The notes under the pieces were generated by a model, which saw only the letters and a program-made list of their open reading frames with translations, searched no databases and was not told the DNA's origin. This document shows, piece by piece, positions 25,477 to 34,367 of a stretch of DNA of 64,000 nt. Every line of letters starts with the position of its first letter. Position 1 is the stretch's first letter. This stretch comes from Planctomycetota bacterium (GTDB lineage Bacteria > Planctomycetota > Phycisphaerae > Phycisphaerales > UBA1924): assembly GCA_030950285.1 (NCBI GenBank), contig JAUZRR010000002.1, positions 1-64,000 on the forward strand, read 5' to 3'. A program made the translations under genes and the position numbers.

Positions 25477-27318
25477 GTGGCCGACGCGAAGCACACCATT
25501 CAGCAAGCGATGGCGCAGGCAAGCCGGGGCAGGCTCCGCCCGGCGATCGCCGCGCTCGAGCGGCTCGTCGGCAAACGCGGCGCGCCGGCCGAGGCGTACC
25601 ACTTTCTCGGCTTGCTCATGGCGGAGGACGGCCGGGCCGAGCAGGGGGTGTTCCATCTCGAACGGGCCAACGCGATGTCGCCGGGCCGCGCACAGTTTGA
25701 GAGCAACCTGGGCAATGTCCTCATCGGGCTCGGGCGGCTGGACGACGCGGTCGATCACTATTCCGCTGCCATCGCGTGCGACGAGGCCTACGCGCCCGCC
25801 CGCGTCGGGCTCGCTGGGGCGTTGCTCTCGCGCGGCGAACTGGCCCGTGCCGAACGCGAGGCCCGCTGTGCAACCGAGCTCGCTCCAGACAACCCCGACG
25901 CCGCAGCAAACCTCGCGTCGTGCCTTATCACCATCGGCCGCGCAGCCGATGCGGTGGACCACCTGAAAGCCGCGATCAAATCGCTCGGCTCGAGCATTCA
26001 GCTCAACACGCTGCTCGCGGCCGCGATGAACTACGACGACCGCACCTCACCCGAGGAGCACCTCGAAACCCACCGCATGCTCGGCCGGCTGCACGCGGTC
26101 GGGGCGCGGGCGATCGCAAACAACTCCAGCAGTTTGCCGCCGCTCAAACCCATCGACCCGGGCGCAGAAACCCTCCGTGTCGGGTATCTCTCGGCCGACT
26201 TCCGTGACCACCCGGTCGGGATGTTCATCGAGCCTGCGCTCGTCGCCTCGCACCAGACCGAGCCGGCGATTGAGGTGTTCTGTTACGACCTTTGTACGAA
26301 TCCCGATGCGTTCTTCCAGCGGCTCCGTGGCCATCCAGTGATCTGGCGCGATGCCGGGACCCTCAGCGATGCCGCGCTGGTCGCGATGATCCGCAACGAC
26401 GGGATCGACATCCTTGTCGAGCTTTCGGGGCATTCGCTTGGACATCGGCAGACGGCCCTGGCGGTACGGGCTGCGCCGATTCAGGTCAGCATGCTCGGGT
26501 ATCCCGCGACCACCGGCAACCCCGCGATCGACGTCCGCCTCGTGGACAGCCGATCCGACCCCAAAGGCAGCGAGGCATGGTGTACCGAGCACTTGTTCGG
26601 TCTTGATCCCTGCGCGTGGTGTTATTCCGCTCCAGACAACGCGCCACTCGGGGGGGACGGCTCGACCTTACACCGCCCGCCGCGCGCCGCATCCGAGTCC
26701 GACGACGGTCCCGCTCCGGTCCGCTTCGGCTCGTTCAACAACCTTGCAAAGACCACCCCCGCTGTGCTCGATACCTGGGCTGCGATCCTCGACCGCGTGC
26801 CCGGCTCGAGCCTCACGCTCAAGAACGGCGCGTTTGTTGACGCGGAGACACGGAAACGAATCGCTCGCGACCTTACCAAACGGGGGGTCGCGCCCGAACG
26901 CCTCCTGATGCTCGAACCCACCCGGGACGCCGCCGCCCATCTCGACGCGTACCGCCAGCTCGACATCGCGCTGGACACCTTTCCCTACGCCGGGACGACG
27001 ACCACCTGCGAGGCGCTGTGGATGGGCGTGCCGGTGGTGACGCTCGCCGGCGGGCTGCACGCGGGGCGTGTCGGCGTCTCGCTGCTCGGTGCGGTAGGCA
27101 TGGAGGACCTGGTCGCTGAGAGCACCGATTCTTATATTCGTATCGCGTCGGACCTCGCCCACGACCGGAGCCGTCTTGTTGTCATGAAGGCCGGGCTGCG
27201 CGACCGGATGCAGGCCTCACCGCTGATGGACGCGGTTGCATTTCGTGTGAGGCTCCACGCGGCGTATACATCCCTTCTAAGGAATGGCATCAATCCGCGA
27301 ACAGGAGCATCGGCATGA
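25477..27318 (+). CDS. TPR protein with SPINDLY/OGT-like GT41 glycosyltransferase domain
   Basis: About 613 residues. The first 200 are TPR repeats (AYHFLGLLMAEDGR, SNLGNVLIGLGRLDDAVDHY, LAGALLSRGELARAE, LASCLITIGRAADAVDHL). The rest matches the O-GlcNAc/SPINDLY glycosyltransferase fold: RVGYLSADFRDHPVGMF with the His usually critical for activity, QVSMLGYPATTGNPAIDVRL, RFGSFNNLAKTTPAVLDTW and DIALDTFPYAGTTTTCEALW, a nucleotide-sugar site. Proteins of this kind glycosylate proteins, including flagellins in some bacteria; linking it to the two flagellins here is speculation. Start GTG 25477 (after a TACGCT box) is tentative; ATG 25510 is possible. Confidence 0.82.
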   Translation: MADAKHTIQQAMAQASRGRLRPAIAALERLVGKRGAPAEAYHFLGLLMAEDGRAEQGVFHLERANAMSPGRAQFESNLGNVLIGLGRLDDAVDHYSAAIACDEAYAPARVGLAGALLSRGELARAEREARCATELAPDNPDAAANLASCLITIGRAADAVDHLKAAIKSLGSSIQLNTLLAAAMNYDDRTSPEEHLETHRMLGRLHAVGARAIANNSSSLPPLKPIDPGAETLRVGYLSADFRDHPVGMFIEPALVASHQTEPAIEVFCYDLCTNPDAFFQRLRGHPVIWRDAGTLSDAALVAMIRNDGIDILVELSGHSLGHRQTALAVRAAPIQVSMLGYPATTGNPAIDVRLVDSRSDPKGSEAWCTEHLFGLDPCAWCYSAPDNAPLGGDGSTLHRPPRAASESDDGPAPVRFGSFNNLAKTTPAVLDTWAAILDRVPGSSLTLKNGAFVDAETRKRIARDLTKRGVAPERLLMLEPTRDAAAHLDAYRQLDIALDTFPYAGTTTTCEALWMGVPVVTLAGGLHAGRVGVSLLGAVGMEDLVAESTDSYIRIASDLAHDRSRLVVMKAGLRDRMQASPLMDAVAFRVRLHAAYTSLLRNGINPRTGASA

Positions 27319-28067
27319 AGGTTGTCTGGCTCGCAAGCTATCCAAAGAGCGGCAACACCTGGGTGCGGTTCCTGTTGCATCATTATCTCTTCGGCGAGCC
27401 CGGAAACTCGCTGGAACTGAATCGCCGCATCCCCGATCTCCATCGCCCCGCCGGCCGTATCGACACTTCTGCCGAAAGGCTGCTGGTCAAAACGCACTTC
27501 CCGCTCAGCGACTCGTTGCCGTATCTTGCGATGACCGATCGCGCGATCCACATCCAACGCCATCCCAAGGACGTGCTGCTCAGCGGCATGAACTACACCA
27601 GGCTCGAATCCGGTCGCCCGCCCGACGCGGCCGCCTACGCCCGCGCCTTTATTGAATCCGGCGGGGACCCCTCGTGGATCAAGATGGGCTTCGGCACCTG
27701 GGCCTCCCACGCCGAGAGCTGGCGGACGACCGAGCGGTTCCCGGTCCACACCGTGCATTACGAAGCCCTCCGCGCCGACACGGCACGCGAGCTCCGATCC
27801 ATCCTCGGGTTTCTGGATGAGCCCCTCGACGAGGGCCGTGTTGCTCGCGCGGTCGAGCTCTCCGGCTTTGAGCGCATGCAGACGATCGAGCGGAAAGAAA
27901 AGACCCGAGGCGCAGACAGCCTCTTTCGCGGCGGGCGCGAGTCGCTCGAGCGCGGGGCGCTCTTCATGAACAAGGGCGCGACCGGGCAGAGCCTCGCCCC
28001 GATCGACCCGGCTCTTGACACGGAGTTCGATGCTGCGTTTGCCGAGACCCTCGCGAGATTTGCCTGA
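27315..28067 (+). CDS. Sulfotransferase domain protein
   Basis: A 250-residue cytosolic-type sulfotransferase using PAPS as donor. YPKSGNTWVRFLL (9-21) is the canonical 5'-phosphosulfate loop, KTHFP carries the usual catalytic-region His, and HIQRHPKDVLLSGMNY is the 3'-phosphate site. The C terminus has RKEKTRGADSLFRGG, corresponding to the RKG-type end of the PAPS site. The ATG overlaps the stop of the TPR glycosyltransferase (ATGA), so glycosylation and sulfation are probably co-expressed. The acceptor is unknown. Confidence 0.85.
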   Translation: MKVVWLASYPKSGNTWVRFLLHHYLFGEPGNSLELNRRIPDLHRPAGRIDTSAERLLVKTHFPLSDSLPYLAMTDRAIHIQRHPKDVLLSGMNYTRLESGRPPDAAAYARAFIESGGDPSWIKMGFGTWASHAESWRTTERFPVHTVHYEALRADTARELRSILGFLDEPLDEGRVARAVELSGFERMQTIERKEKTRGADSLFRGGRESLERGALFMNKGATGQSLAPIDPALDTEFDAAFAETLARFA

Positions 28068-28262
28068 TTGTGCCCGCAGCGTGCCGGATGTATCGCCTGC
28101 CGCGCGCGCAGGGCAGCGGTTGTGGTAATCGGACCTTCGATTTTATGAACAAAGTGCTCAACCTCAGAGAAGTGCTTGCGGGGATTTGCCCGATGGCACG
28201 AATAGTCACCAAAGTCTCTGGGTCTTCTCATCGACCGTGCTGGAGTATTTGCAGAGGGGTTC

Positions 28263-28685
28263 GTGTTGCAGGCAGCAGGCCGGGTACATACGAGATCGCG
28301 CCCTGGCTTTACGCTCGTGGAGTTGATCGCGGTGATCGTCGTCCTGGCGGTGATGGCGGGGATCGCGATCCCGAAGTACATCGACTCCTCGGTAAAGGCA
28401 AAGGAAGCCGCGGATGTCGCCGCGATCGCGGGCATTACTTCGGCCATGCAGATGGCGTTCTTCGATCATCAACTGCGCAACGCCCCGTCGAGTGAGTATA
28501 TCACGAGTGTCAACGACATCGGCGCGATTATGGAATCTGGCGATCTTCCGCAGGGCATCGTCACCCATGGCGCATTCCTCGAAGACCAGCGGGGGCACCG
28601 CTATCTGCTTATCGCCGAGACATCGACGCGGGCAGCGCGGCTGAACGACCTGGGCACCGGCGGGAAGAACGGCTGGGGCTACTAG
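28263..28685 (+). CDS. Type IV pilin/pseudopilin-like protein
   Basis: A 140-residue class III signal protein: basic leader, cleavage site G15-F16 in RPGFTLVELIAVIVVLAV and Glu at mature position 5, then a short globular domain ending in an aromatic/Gly tail. Such proteins are processed by a prepilin peptidase (not in the window) and assembled into a pilus or pseudopilus. Starts GTG 28263 or TTG 28266; GAGGGG is just upstream. It precedes, but is separated from, the secretion cluster beginning at 30620. Confidence 0.8.
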   Translation: MLQAAGRVHTRSRPGFTLVELIAVIVVLAVMAGIAIPKYIDSSVKAKEAADVAAIAGITSAMQMAFFDHQLRNAPSSEYITSVNDIGAIMESGDLPQGIVTHGAFLEDQRGHRYLLIAETSTRAARLNDLGTGGKNGWGY

Positions 28686-28688
28686 CCG

Positions 28689-29372
28689 ATGAACGCAGCG
28701 CAGGAGAATGCCGGGCGCGGCATCTGGACCGGGCGATGGATCGGGATCGCGCTCACGATCCACTACATTCTGGTTTGTGTGATCAAGATCGACCAGGGTC
28801 GTGGCGACGAGATCTGGTGGCTCTGCCACGCCACGCTTGCCCTCGCCGCGGCCGGCTTTATGCTCAGGTCCGGCACGCTGCTGGGCATGGCGTTCCTGGG
28901 CGTGCTCGTCCCGCACACCCTCTGGCTGACCGACGCCGCGGCCGGCGCGGTCCTTGGGGTCCAGTGCGCGGGTGTAACAACCTACCTCCGCCACGCCGAT
29001 GCCGCGACGTGGCTCTCGACCTGCCACCACTTCTATCTCTTGCCGTTGCTTTGGATGCACCGCAAGCGGCTCCTCTGCCGGCCCGCAGAAACCCTCTTCG
29101 GCATGGCGCTGGTGTACCTGCTCCTCACTGCCGTGTCACGGCTGGCGCTTCCGGCACAGGGCAACGTGAACTACGCCCATGCGTTCTTCCCCGCGCTCGA
29201 GTGGCAGCCGCTCAACGCCCTCAACGCGAGCCCGTGGTGGCTGTACCTCGCGGCTCTCAACACCGCGGCTCTCGGGTTGTTCTTTCTTCCCGCGATGGTC
29301 GTGCTCGGGGTGCCCAGCAAGACCAGCCCGCGCCGACTCGGCGTGCCTGCACTCAGCCCATCTCGAGGATGA
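28689..29372 (+). CDS. Integral membrane protein of unknown function
   Basis: A 227-residue protein with six predicted membrane segments. The arrangement with HATLALA, HFYLLPLLW and a terminal NVNYAHAFFPALEW...PWWLYL loop faintly recalls the YwaF/TMEM164-like membrane family, but the match is weak. It starts 3 bases after the pilin stop and is probably co-transcribed. Its last 20 bases overlap the convergent dehydrogenase gene. Confidence 0.55.
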   Translation: MNAAQENAGRGIWTGRWIGIALTIHYILVCVIKIDQGRGDEIWWLCHATLALAAAGFMLRSGTLLGMAFLGVLVPHTLWLTDAAAGAVLGVQCAGVTTYLRHADAATWLSTCHHFYLLPLLWMHRKRLLCRPAETLFGMALVYLLLTAVSRLALPAQGNVNYAHAFFPALEWQPLNALNASPWWLYLAALNTAALGLFFLPAMVVLGVPSKTSPRRLGVPALSPSRG

Positions 29373-30390
29373 CCTTGATTCCCTCGCCCGAGATCATCGT
29401 CTCGAACGCGGCGCGATAGTCCTCGAGTGGGAAACTGTGCGTGACAATGTCGTCGAGTTCAAGCCGGCCGCTCAGCAGCAGCTCTTCCATCTGGTACCAC
29501 GTCTTGAACATCTTCCGGCCGTTGATCCCCAGCACCGTGCAGCCCTTGAAGATAATGTTTTCATTAAAATCGAAGGTAACTTGCTTGGCGGGCAGCCCGA
29601 GCAGGGCCGCGGTGCCGCCGTTGCGCAGGGCGCGGAAGCCCTGGCTGAACGCGGCTTCTGCGCCGGACATCTCGAGCAGCACGTCCACACCCTCGCCCCG
29701 GCACTGGGCGCGCAGGTCGTTGATCCACCCGTCGCCCTGCCTTGCGTCGTAGGCTTCGACTGCGCCGAGTTTCTTTGCCAGTTCCAGCCTCGGCGGGTTG
29801 ATATCGGTGCAGAAGATTCGGCTCGCCCCCGCCGCCCGCGCCACCGTCACCGCCATCAGGCCGATGATCCCGACGCCCGAGATCAGCACACTCTTGGCGC
29901 TCACTCCCGCAGCCATCACGGTGTGGACCGCGTTGCCCAACGGGTCGAGAATGGCAGCGAACTTGTCGGGGATCCGTTCGTGCACCGGCCAGACGTTCTC
30001 TTCGGGCACGCAGACGTAGTCGGCAAAGCAGCCGTCGCGGTCGATGCCGATGATCTTGGTGTCGCTGGCGATGTGCGCGTTCCCGGTGCGGCTGTTGAAA
30101 TCGACACCGGCGGTCGTGTGCCCCTCGGCGCTCACCCGCGCACCGGGTGCGTACTTGGTGACCGCGCTGCCGATCGCTTCGATGATGCCGACAAACTCGT
30201 GCCCGGTGACGATCCCCACCGGCACCCGCCCGGCCGACCACTCGTCCCACTCCCAGATATGCCGGTCGGTGCCGCAGATCCCCGCGTGGGTCACGCGGAT
30301 CAGCACGTCCCGCGGGCCGGGCTCGGGTTGGGGGCGGTCGGTGACCAGTTGCAGCTCCGGGCCGGCGTGATGCTTGATGAGGGCTCGCAT
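29353..30390 (-). CDS. tdh: L-threonine 3-dehydrogenase-like alcohol dehydrogenase lacking the structural zinc cysteines
   Basis: A 345-residue MDR-superfamily enzyme aligning along its whole length with threonine dehydrogenase: AGICGTDRHIWEWDEW (catalytic-zinc Cys), VTGHEFVG, DPLGNAVHTVMAAG and GINGRKMFKTWYQM are highly Tdh-like. Tdh oxidises L-threonine to 2-amino-3-ketobutyrate. The structural-zinc loop is changed: where Tdh has four Cys after EGH, this protein has TTAGVDFNSRTGNAHIASD, with none of the four. It may fold without that zinc or act on another substrate. It is a lone minus-strand gene inside the pilin/secretion region. GGAAGGGAA lies about 11 bases before the ATG. Confidence 0.8.
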   Translation of the reverse strand: MRALIKHHAGPELQLVTDRPQPEPGPRDVLIRVTHAGICGTDRHIWEWDEWSAGRVPVGIVTGHEFVGIIEAIGSAVTKYAPGARVSAEGHTTAGVDFNSRTGNAHIASDTKIIGIDRDGCFADYVCVPEENVWPVHERIPDKFAAILDPLGNAVHTVMAAGVSAKSVLISGVGIIGLMAVTVARAAGASRIFCTDINPPRLELAKKLGAVEAYDARQGDGWINDLRAQCRGEGVDVLLEMSGAEAAFSQGFRALRNGGTAALLGLPAKQVTFDFNENIIFKGCTVLGINGRKMFKTWYQMEELLLSGRLELDDIVTHSFPLEDYRAAFETMISGEGIKVILEMG

Positions 30391-30582
30391 GGCGGGTTTG
30401 GTTCCCTTCCGAAGAGAAAGAGGCAGCCCCGGGGTGTGTGCTGGGGGCGGGGGCTGGGTCGATGAAAGCCGAGACAGGTGACCCTATGGTCGCGCCGGTC
30501 GCAAGAGCAGCGTTCTGCCAGCGTTTGGCAGCGCGGCCCGATTGTGGGCCGCCTCGGGCTGGCGATCAACCCCGAGCCCATC

Positions 30583-30613
30583 TTGAACCGATACCCTGTC
30601 CCATCGGTAGACT
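30583..30613 (+). promoter_or_regulatory. Candidate promoter of the secretion operon, leaderless
   Basis: TTGAAC (30583-30588), 19-base spacer, TAGACT (30608-30613), then 6 bases to the GTG of gspF at 30620. The predicted first transcribed base coincides with the start codon. An ACCGAT/ATCGGT inverted repeat lies in the spacer (30587-30608) and could be an operator. Confidence 0.4.
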
Positions 30614-30619
30614 TTCCTT

Positions 30620-31822
30620 GTGAGCCGCGTCGGAACCCCCAGCCCGTTTTTCTATCTCGCCGCCACCGCCAAGGGCGGGCGGACGCTCGGCGTGCGCCAA
30701 GCCCGCTCCGAGCGAGCCCTCGCTGACCACCTCCGCAAAGACCGTCTGGTCCTGCTCAAGACCTGGCGTTTGCCCGGGTTTCTGGCTTCTGAGCCCCGCC
30801 TGACGCTGAAGGACCAGGTCGAGCTCAACAGCCAGCTCTCGATGCTCCTGAGCCGCGGCGTGCCTTTGGTCGAGGCCCTGGAGGTGACCGCGACGGTCGT
30901 CAGCCCCCCGATGCAGCCGGTGATCGACCGGATGCGGGAGTTGGTGTCGGGCGGGCTGAGTTTCGCCGATTCATGCCGTAAGGTTGGGGTCTTTGACGAG
31001 ATCACCGCCGCGGTCTATCAGGCCGCCGAGCGCACCGGGGACCTCGCGGGATCGGCCGCCCAGCTCGCCGAGACCGCCCGCCGTCAGCACGCGATTCAGG
31101 GCAAGGCCGGGACGGTGATGCTCTACCCGCTGGTGGTGCTGACGATCGCGATCATGGCCGCGCTCGTGCTCCTGATCGCGGTGGTGCCGCGGATCGGCAA
31201 CGCGCTGGGCTCGATGCCCGGCGTCACGCTGCCCTGGTTCACGAGTGTGCTGGTGGACGTGGGCAACTTCATCCGTGCCGAGTGGATGCCGCTCCTGGTC
31301 GGGATGGGTTTGCTCGTGGTGGCATTGGTCGTGGCGCGGCGTCACGTCGTCGCGGCACTGGGCCGCTTTGCCCGCAGGCTTCCCGCGATCGGGCACATCA
31401 TCCTCGTGCAGGAGTCGGCCCGGTTTTTCTCGGTCATGGCAGCCCTCACCCGCGCGGGCGTGCCGCTGGCCGACGCGCTGGGTGTTTCGGTGCAGGCGGT
31501 CCGCCACCCGGCGTTGCACGAGCAGCTCAAGAAGTTGCGGACCAAGCTGATCGAGGGCGGCGTGCTGCACGCGCTGATCGACCGCGTGACGGTTCTGCCG
31601 CTGGCCAGCCGTCGGTTGTTGATGGCTGCCGAGCGAGCGGGCGATCTCGACAGCGCCTTCGAGGGCCTCGCCCGCGACATGGCCGACGAGCTGGATCGGC
31701 GGACCGGCCGCCTGCTGGCGATTCTCGAGCCGGTCGCGATCGTGGCGATGTTCCTCATCATCGCGCCGATGGTGCTGGCGTTGATGATCCCGCTTCTGAC
31801 CATCTCGAACCAGATCATGTGA
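30620..31822 (+). CDS. gspF: Type II secretion system inner-membrane platform protein F
   Basis: A 400-residue PilC/GspF-family protein with two F domains, each followed by membrane helices (about residues 165-200, 215-245 and 365-395). SQLSMLLSRGVPLVEALE and FFSVMAALTRAGVPLADAL are the paired signature helices. F forms the membrane platform that links the assembly ATPase to the pseudopilus. GTG start, probably leaderless. Following genes G, I, J, K, C, L and M-like are on the same strand; the ATPase GspE and secretin GspD are not in the window. Confidence 0.9.
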   Translation: MSRVGTPSPFFYLAATAKGGRTLGVRQARSERALADHLRKDRLVLLKTWRLPGFLASEPRLTLKDQVELNSQLSMLLSRGVPLVEALEVTATVVSPPMQPVIDRMRELVSGGLSFADSCRKVGVFDEITAAVYQAAERTGDLAGSAAQLAETARRQHAIQGKAGTVMLYPLVVLTIAIMAALVLLIAVVPRIGNALGSMPGVTLPWFTSVLVDVGNFIRAEWMPLLVGMGLLVVALVVARRHVVAALGRFARRLPAIGHIILVQESARFFSVMAALTRAGVPLADALGVSVQAVRHPALHEQLKKLRTKLIEGGVLHALIDRVTVLPLASRRLLMAAERAGDLDSAFEGLARDMADELDRRTGRLLAILEPVAIVAMFLIIAPMVLALMIPLLTISNQIM

Positions 31823-32047
31823 TTCTCGCAGAATGCCGATGACCCTTTCTGCCTTGCATACATCCCCCAAACGTCCGAAAAACAGCGGTTTCAGGCCTTC
31901 AGACAGAGCTTTGCCGGGGCGTCGGGGCGCACCGGACTACGATGGTGCAACCCGCCCGCAGCCAGCGGGGTATCAGAAAACGAGAGCAGCGCCGCAGCCG
32001 TTTGCAACAACGTGTGCCGCGCACGCAGAGACTCAAGGAAGAACCGA

Positions 32048-32509
32048 ATGCCAACCAGCCCGACCATGACCAGACACGAGACGCAGCCGCAGACCTTTGC
32101 CGGGCGTTCGACCGGAGCCCGTTCCCGCCGCCGCGCCGCGCCCGGCTTCTCGCTCATCGAGCTCACGCTGGTGATCGTGATCCTCGGCGTGCTCATGGGG
32201 GTCGTCGCGATCAACGTGCTCGGACAGGGCGAGAAAGCCAAGATCCGCGCGACCGAAGCGAGCATGGACATCATCCGCACCAGCCTTGAGTCCTACCACC
32301 TCGAGTACAGCGACTACCCGTCAACCCTTTCCTTGCTGCAATCGGTCCCGGGGTTCCTCTCCGACGCCAAAGCGCTCAAGGACGGCTGGGATCGAGACTT
32401 CTACTTCCGCGTCCCCGGCAACAACAACCGCCCGTACGACCTGAGCTCGGTCGGCGCCGACGTCAACGACCTGACCGACGACATCGACATCTGGACCATG
32501 AACAAGTAG
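32048..32509 (+). CDS. gspG: Major pseudopilin G
   Basis: A 153-residue pseudopilin. The long basic leader ends at G33; the mature protein starts FSLIELTLVIVILGVLMGVV with Glu5 (E38). The C-terminal domain has the GspG pattern (YHLEYSDYPST, DGWDRDFYFRVPG, DLSSVGADV...DIDIW) including acidic residues that usually bind Ca. AAGGAAG is 7 bases before ATG 32048. It is the main building block of the pseudopilus. Confidence 0.92.
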   Translation: MPTSPTMTRHETQPQTFAGRSTGARSRRRAAPGFSLIELTLVIVILGVLMGVVAINVLGQGEKAKIRATEASMDIIRTSLESYHLEYSDYPSTLSLLQSVPGFLSDAKALKDGWDRDFYFRVPGNNNRPYDLSSVGADVNDLTDDIDIWTMNK

Positions 32510-32540
32510 CACCCCATCTCGGCGTATCAAGCACCACCCC

Positions 32541-33149
32541 ATGCCCCACCGGGCCGACCATCCCGACCGCTCCGCGCCACAGCGCCCCCGCACCGCCCAT
32601 GCCCCCGGTGGAGTGACGCTGCTCGAGGTGGTCTTTGCGACGGTGGTGCTCGCTCTGGCGATCGCGACGATGGCGTCCACCGTCAGCACAATCACCGGTC
32701 AGCAGGGCCGCTCGCAGCACCTGCTCGGGGCCGCCGAGCTTGCCAACCGGCTCATCATCCAGTACCTCGACGACGAGCGGGCGTTGCCTTCTGAAGACCT
32801 CACCCTGCCCTACGGCGAGGACGAGTACCGCTACCGGATCAACATCACCCGGGTGCAATCCACCCTTGATGAGTCCATCGAACGGGTGCTCGACGACCTG
32901 CCTGCCCAACAGAGCGGCCAGACACCGGACCGCCTGAAAAAAGTCGCGGTCACGGTCTGGCTGAGTGAAAGATCCGGCGGCGCGTACCAGCCCAACCAGG
33001 GCGCGCCGCAACAAACGCTCGTCCGGGTCGTTGATCCGTTAGCGTTCCACCGTCGCCCGCCCGAGTCGATCAACAACCTGCTGGAAAGCGGTGCCGATCG
33101 CATCCTGGAACGCCTCCGTGGCGACGATATCGAAGCCGAGGAGGAATAG
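32541..33149 (+). CDS. Minor pseudopilin I-like protein
   Basis: A 202-residue protein with a prepilin-type N terminus (cleavage G24-V25 in GGVTLLEVVFATVVLALAI, Glu at mature position 5), followed by a mixed domain and an acidic C-terminal tail. Position between G and J and the VTLLEV opening suggest GspI, but it is longer than usual GspI (about 120-130 residues). Minor pseudopilins I, J and K form the pseudopilus tip. Confidence 0.75.
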   Translation: MPHRADHPDRSAPQRPRTAHAPGGVTLLEVVFATVVLALAIATMASTVSTITGQQGRSQHLLGAAELANRLIIQYLDDERALPSEDLTLPYGEDEYRYRINITRVQSTLDESIERVLDDLPAQQSGQTPDRLKKVAVTVWLSERSGGAYQPNQGAPQQTLVRVVDPLAFHRRPPESINNLLESGADRILERLRGDDIEAEEE

Positions 33150-33158
33150 GAGCAAGCC

Positions 33159-34367
33159 GTGTCCCGCCGTTCGTTCACCATTATCGAGACCGTGCTCGCC
33201 GCGTCGCTTTCGTCGCTGGTGGTGCTCGGGTGCATGGGCGGGTTTATGGCTCTGAGCCGATCCGACCGCACGCTGACGGCCAGGTTCCACGAAGCCAACG
33301 ACCTTGCCCGCATCCAACGGACGATGCAGCGGGCGTTCAGCACGCTCCTGATGGCGCCCGAATCACCCCTCGATGACGTGGAAGAGGAAGACGGGCAGGA
33401 CACCGGGGAGCTCCCGGTCGTTGAAGACACCGACGAGATGCTGACCGGGGCTGTGGTTGCGGTGCCGGTGCCTCGCATCATCCTCGAACAGGACAACGAC
33501 CCTGCGCTGCTCTCGCTCTTGCAGAGCTCGCGGTTCGCCGCCGGGGGGGGCGGGTCGTCGATCGCCGCTCCGCAACGGCTCGAACTGGTGCTCTCGGCGG
33601 TCCCCATCCGTCCGCCGGCGGTGCAGTCCACGGTCTGGACCCAGGCGCTGGTCGGCGTCGACGACCTCGCCAAGCCGACCACCGAAGCCGAGCAGCAGTA
33701 CGCCGGCGTCCGCGGCGCGTTTGTTCTCCGCCCAGACGACGCCGAAGGCATGGACGCGATGGCCCGCGAGGTCCGCAGCGACGACCGCATCGGGTGGACC
33801 CTCTGGTGGCAGCCGGTCGACACCCGTTCGGAACCGGCCCGGATCGCCTCGGGGCTCGCGGCGTGCGCGTTCCAGGTCTTCCGCAACCGCGAGATGGTCG
33901 GCGAACTGCTCGCCTACACACCCGAAGAAATGCCGACCTACATCCAACTCGAAGTCGAAACCCTCACCGGGCTCTACGCCAACTACCTCTTCGAGGTGGT
34001 CTGGACCGTCGATCAGCTCGAAGAAGAGGAACCCGCCAGCAGTGGTGGTGGCGGAGGCGGCCAGGGTGGTGGGCAGGACGGCACCCAAGGCGGCGGACAG
34101 GGCAACCAGAACGGCGCCGACGGCCGGGACGGCGCGGGCGGCGGCCGGGGAACCAACGGCCGAGACCCACGCGCCAGACCACGACCCAACGCGCCACAGG
34201 GCTCGAGCCCGGGCAGACGAATCGACGGCCGCGCTCGCCCCCTGGGCAGGCCCGGTGACGGCCCACGCCGCATCGCGCCTCCCGGAGACGGCACCGGACG
34301 GCCAACCGGCCCGGGCGGTGGGGGCGGTGGGGGTGGTAACGGGCGCAGCGGCGGGGGCGGCGGGTGA
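33159..34367 (+). CDS. Minor pseudopilin J-like protein with a long Gly-rich C-terminal tail
   Basis: A 402-residue protein starting GTG 33159. MSRRSFTIIETVLAASLSSL is a prepilin leader with Ser instead of Gly before the cleavage point and Glu at mature position 5. The central part (to about 290) resembles GspJ in size. The last about 110 residues are Gly/Arg/Asn/Pro-rich low complexity beginning after VDQLEEEEP and ending in runs of Gly; this tail is not a GspJ feature and could be disordered. The stop overlaps the next gene as GTGA. Confidence 0.7.
   Translation: MSRRSFTIIETVLAASLSSLVVLGCMGGFMALSRSDRTLTARFHEANDLARIQRTMQRAFSTLLMAPESPLDDVEEEDGQDTGELPVVEDTDEMLTGAVVAVPVPRIILEQDNDPALLSLLQSSRFAAGGGGSSIAAPQRLELVLSAVPIRPPAVQSTVWTQALVGVDDLAKPTTEAEQQYAGVRGAFVLRPDDAEGMDAMAREVRSDDRIGWTLWWQPVDTRSEPARIASGLAACAFQVFRNREMVGELLAYTPEEMPTYIQLEVETLTGLYANYLFEVVWTVDQLEEEEPASSGGGGGGQGGGQDGTQGGGQGNQNGADGRDGAGGGRGTNGRDPRARPRPNAPQGSSPGRRIDGRARPLGRPGDGPRRIAPPGDGTGRPTGPGGGGGGGGNGRSGGGGG

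Noticed and set aside
34030-34367. Collagen-like or PE-PGRS-like separate protein in the Gly-rich stretch
   Set aside because: It is in frame with and continuous from the J-like pseudopilin; no separate start.
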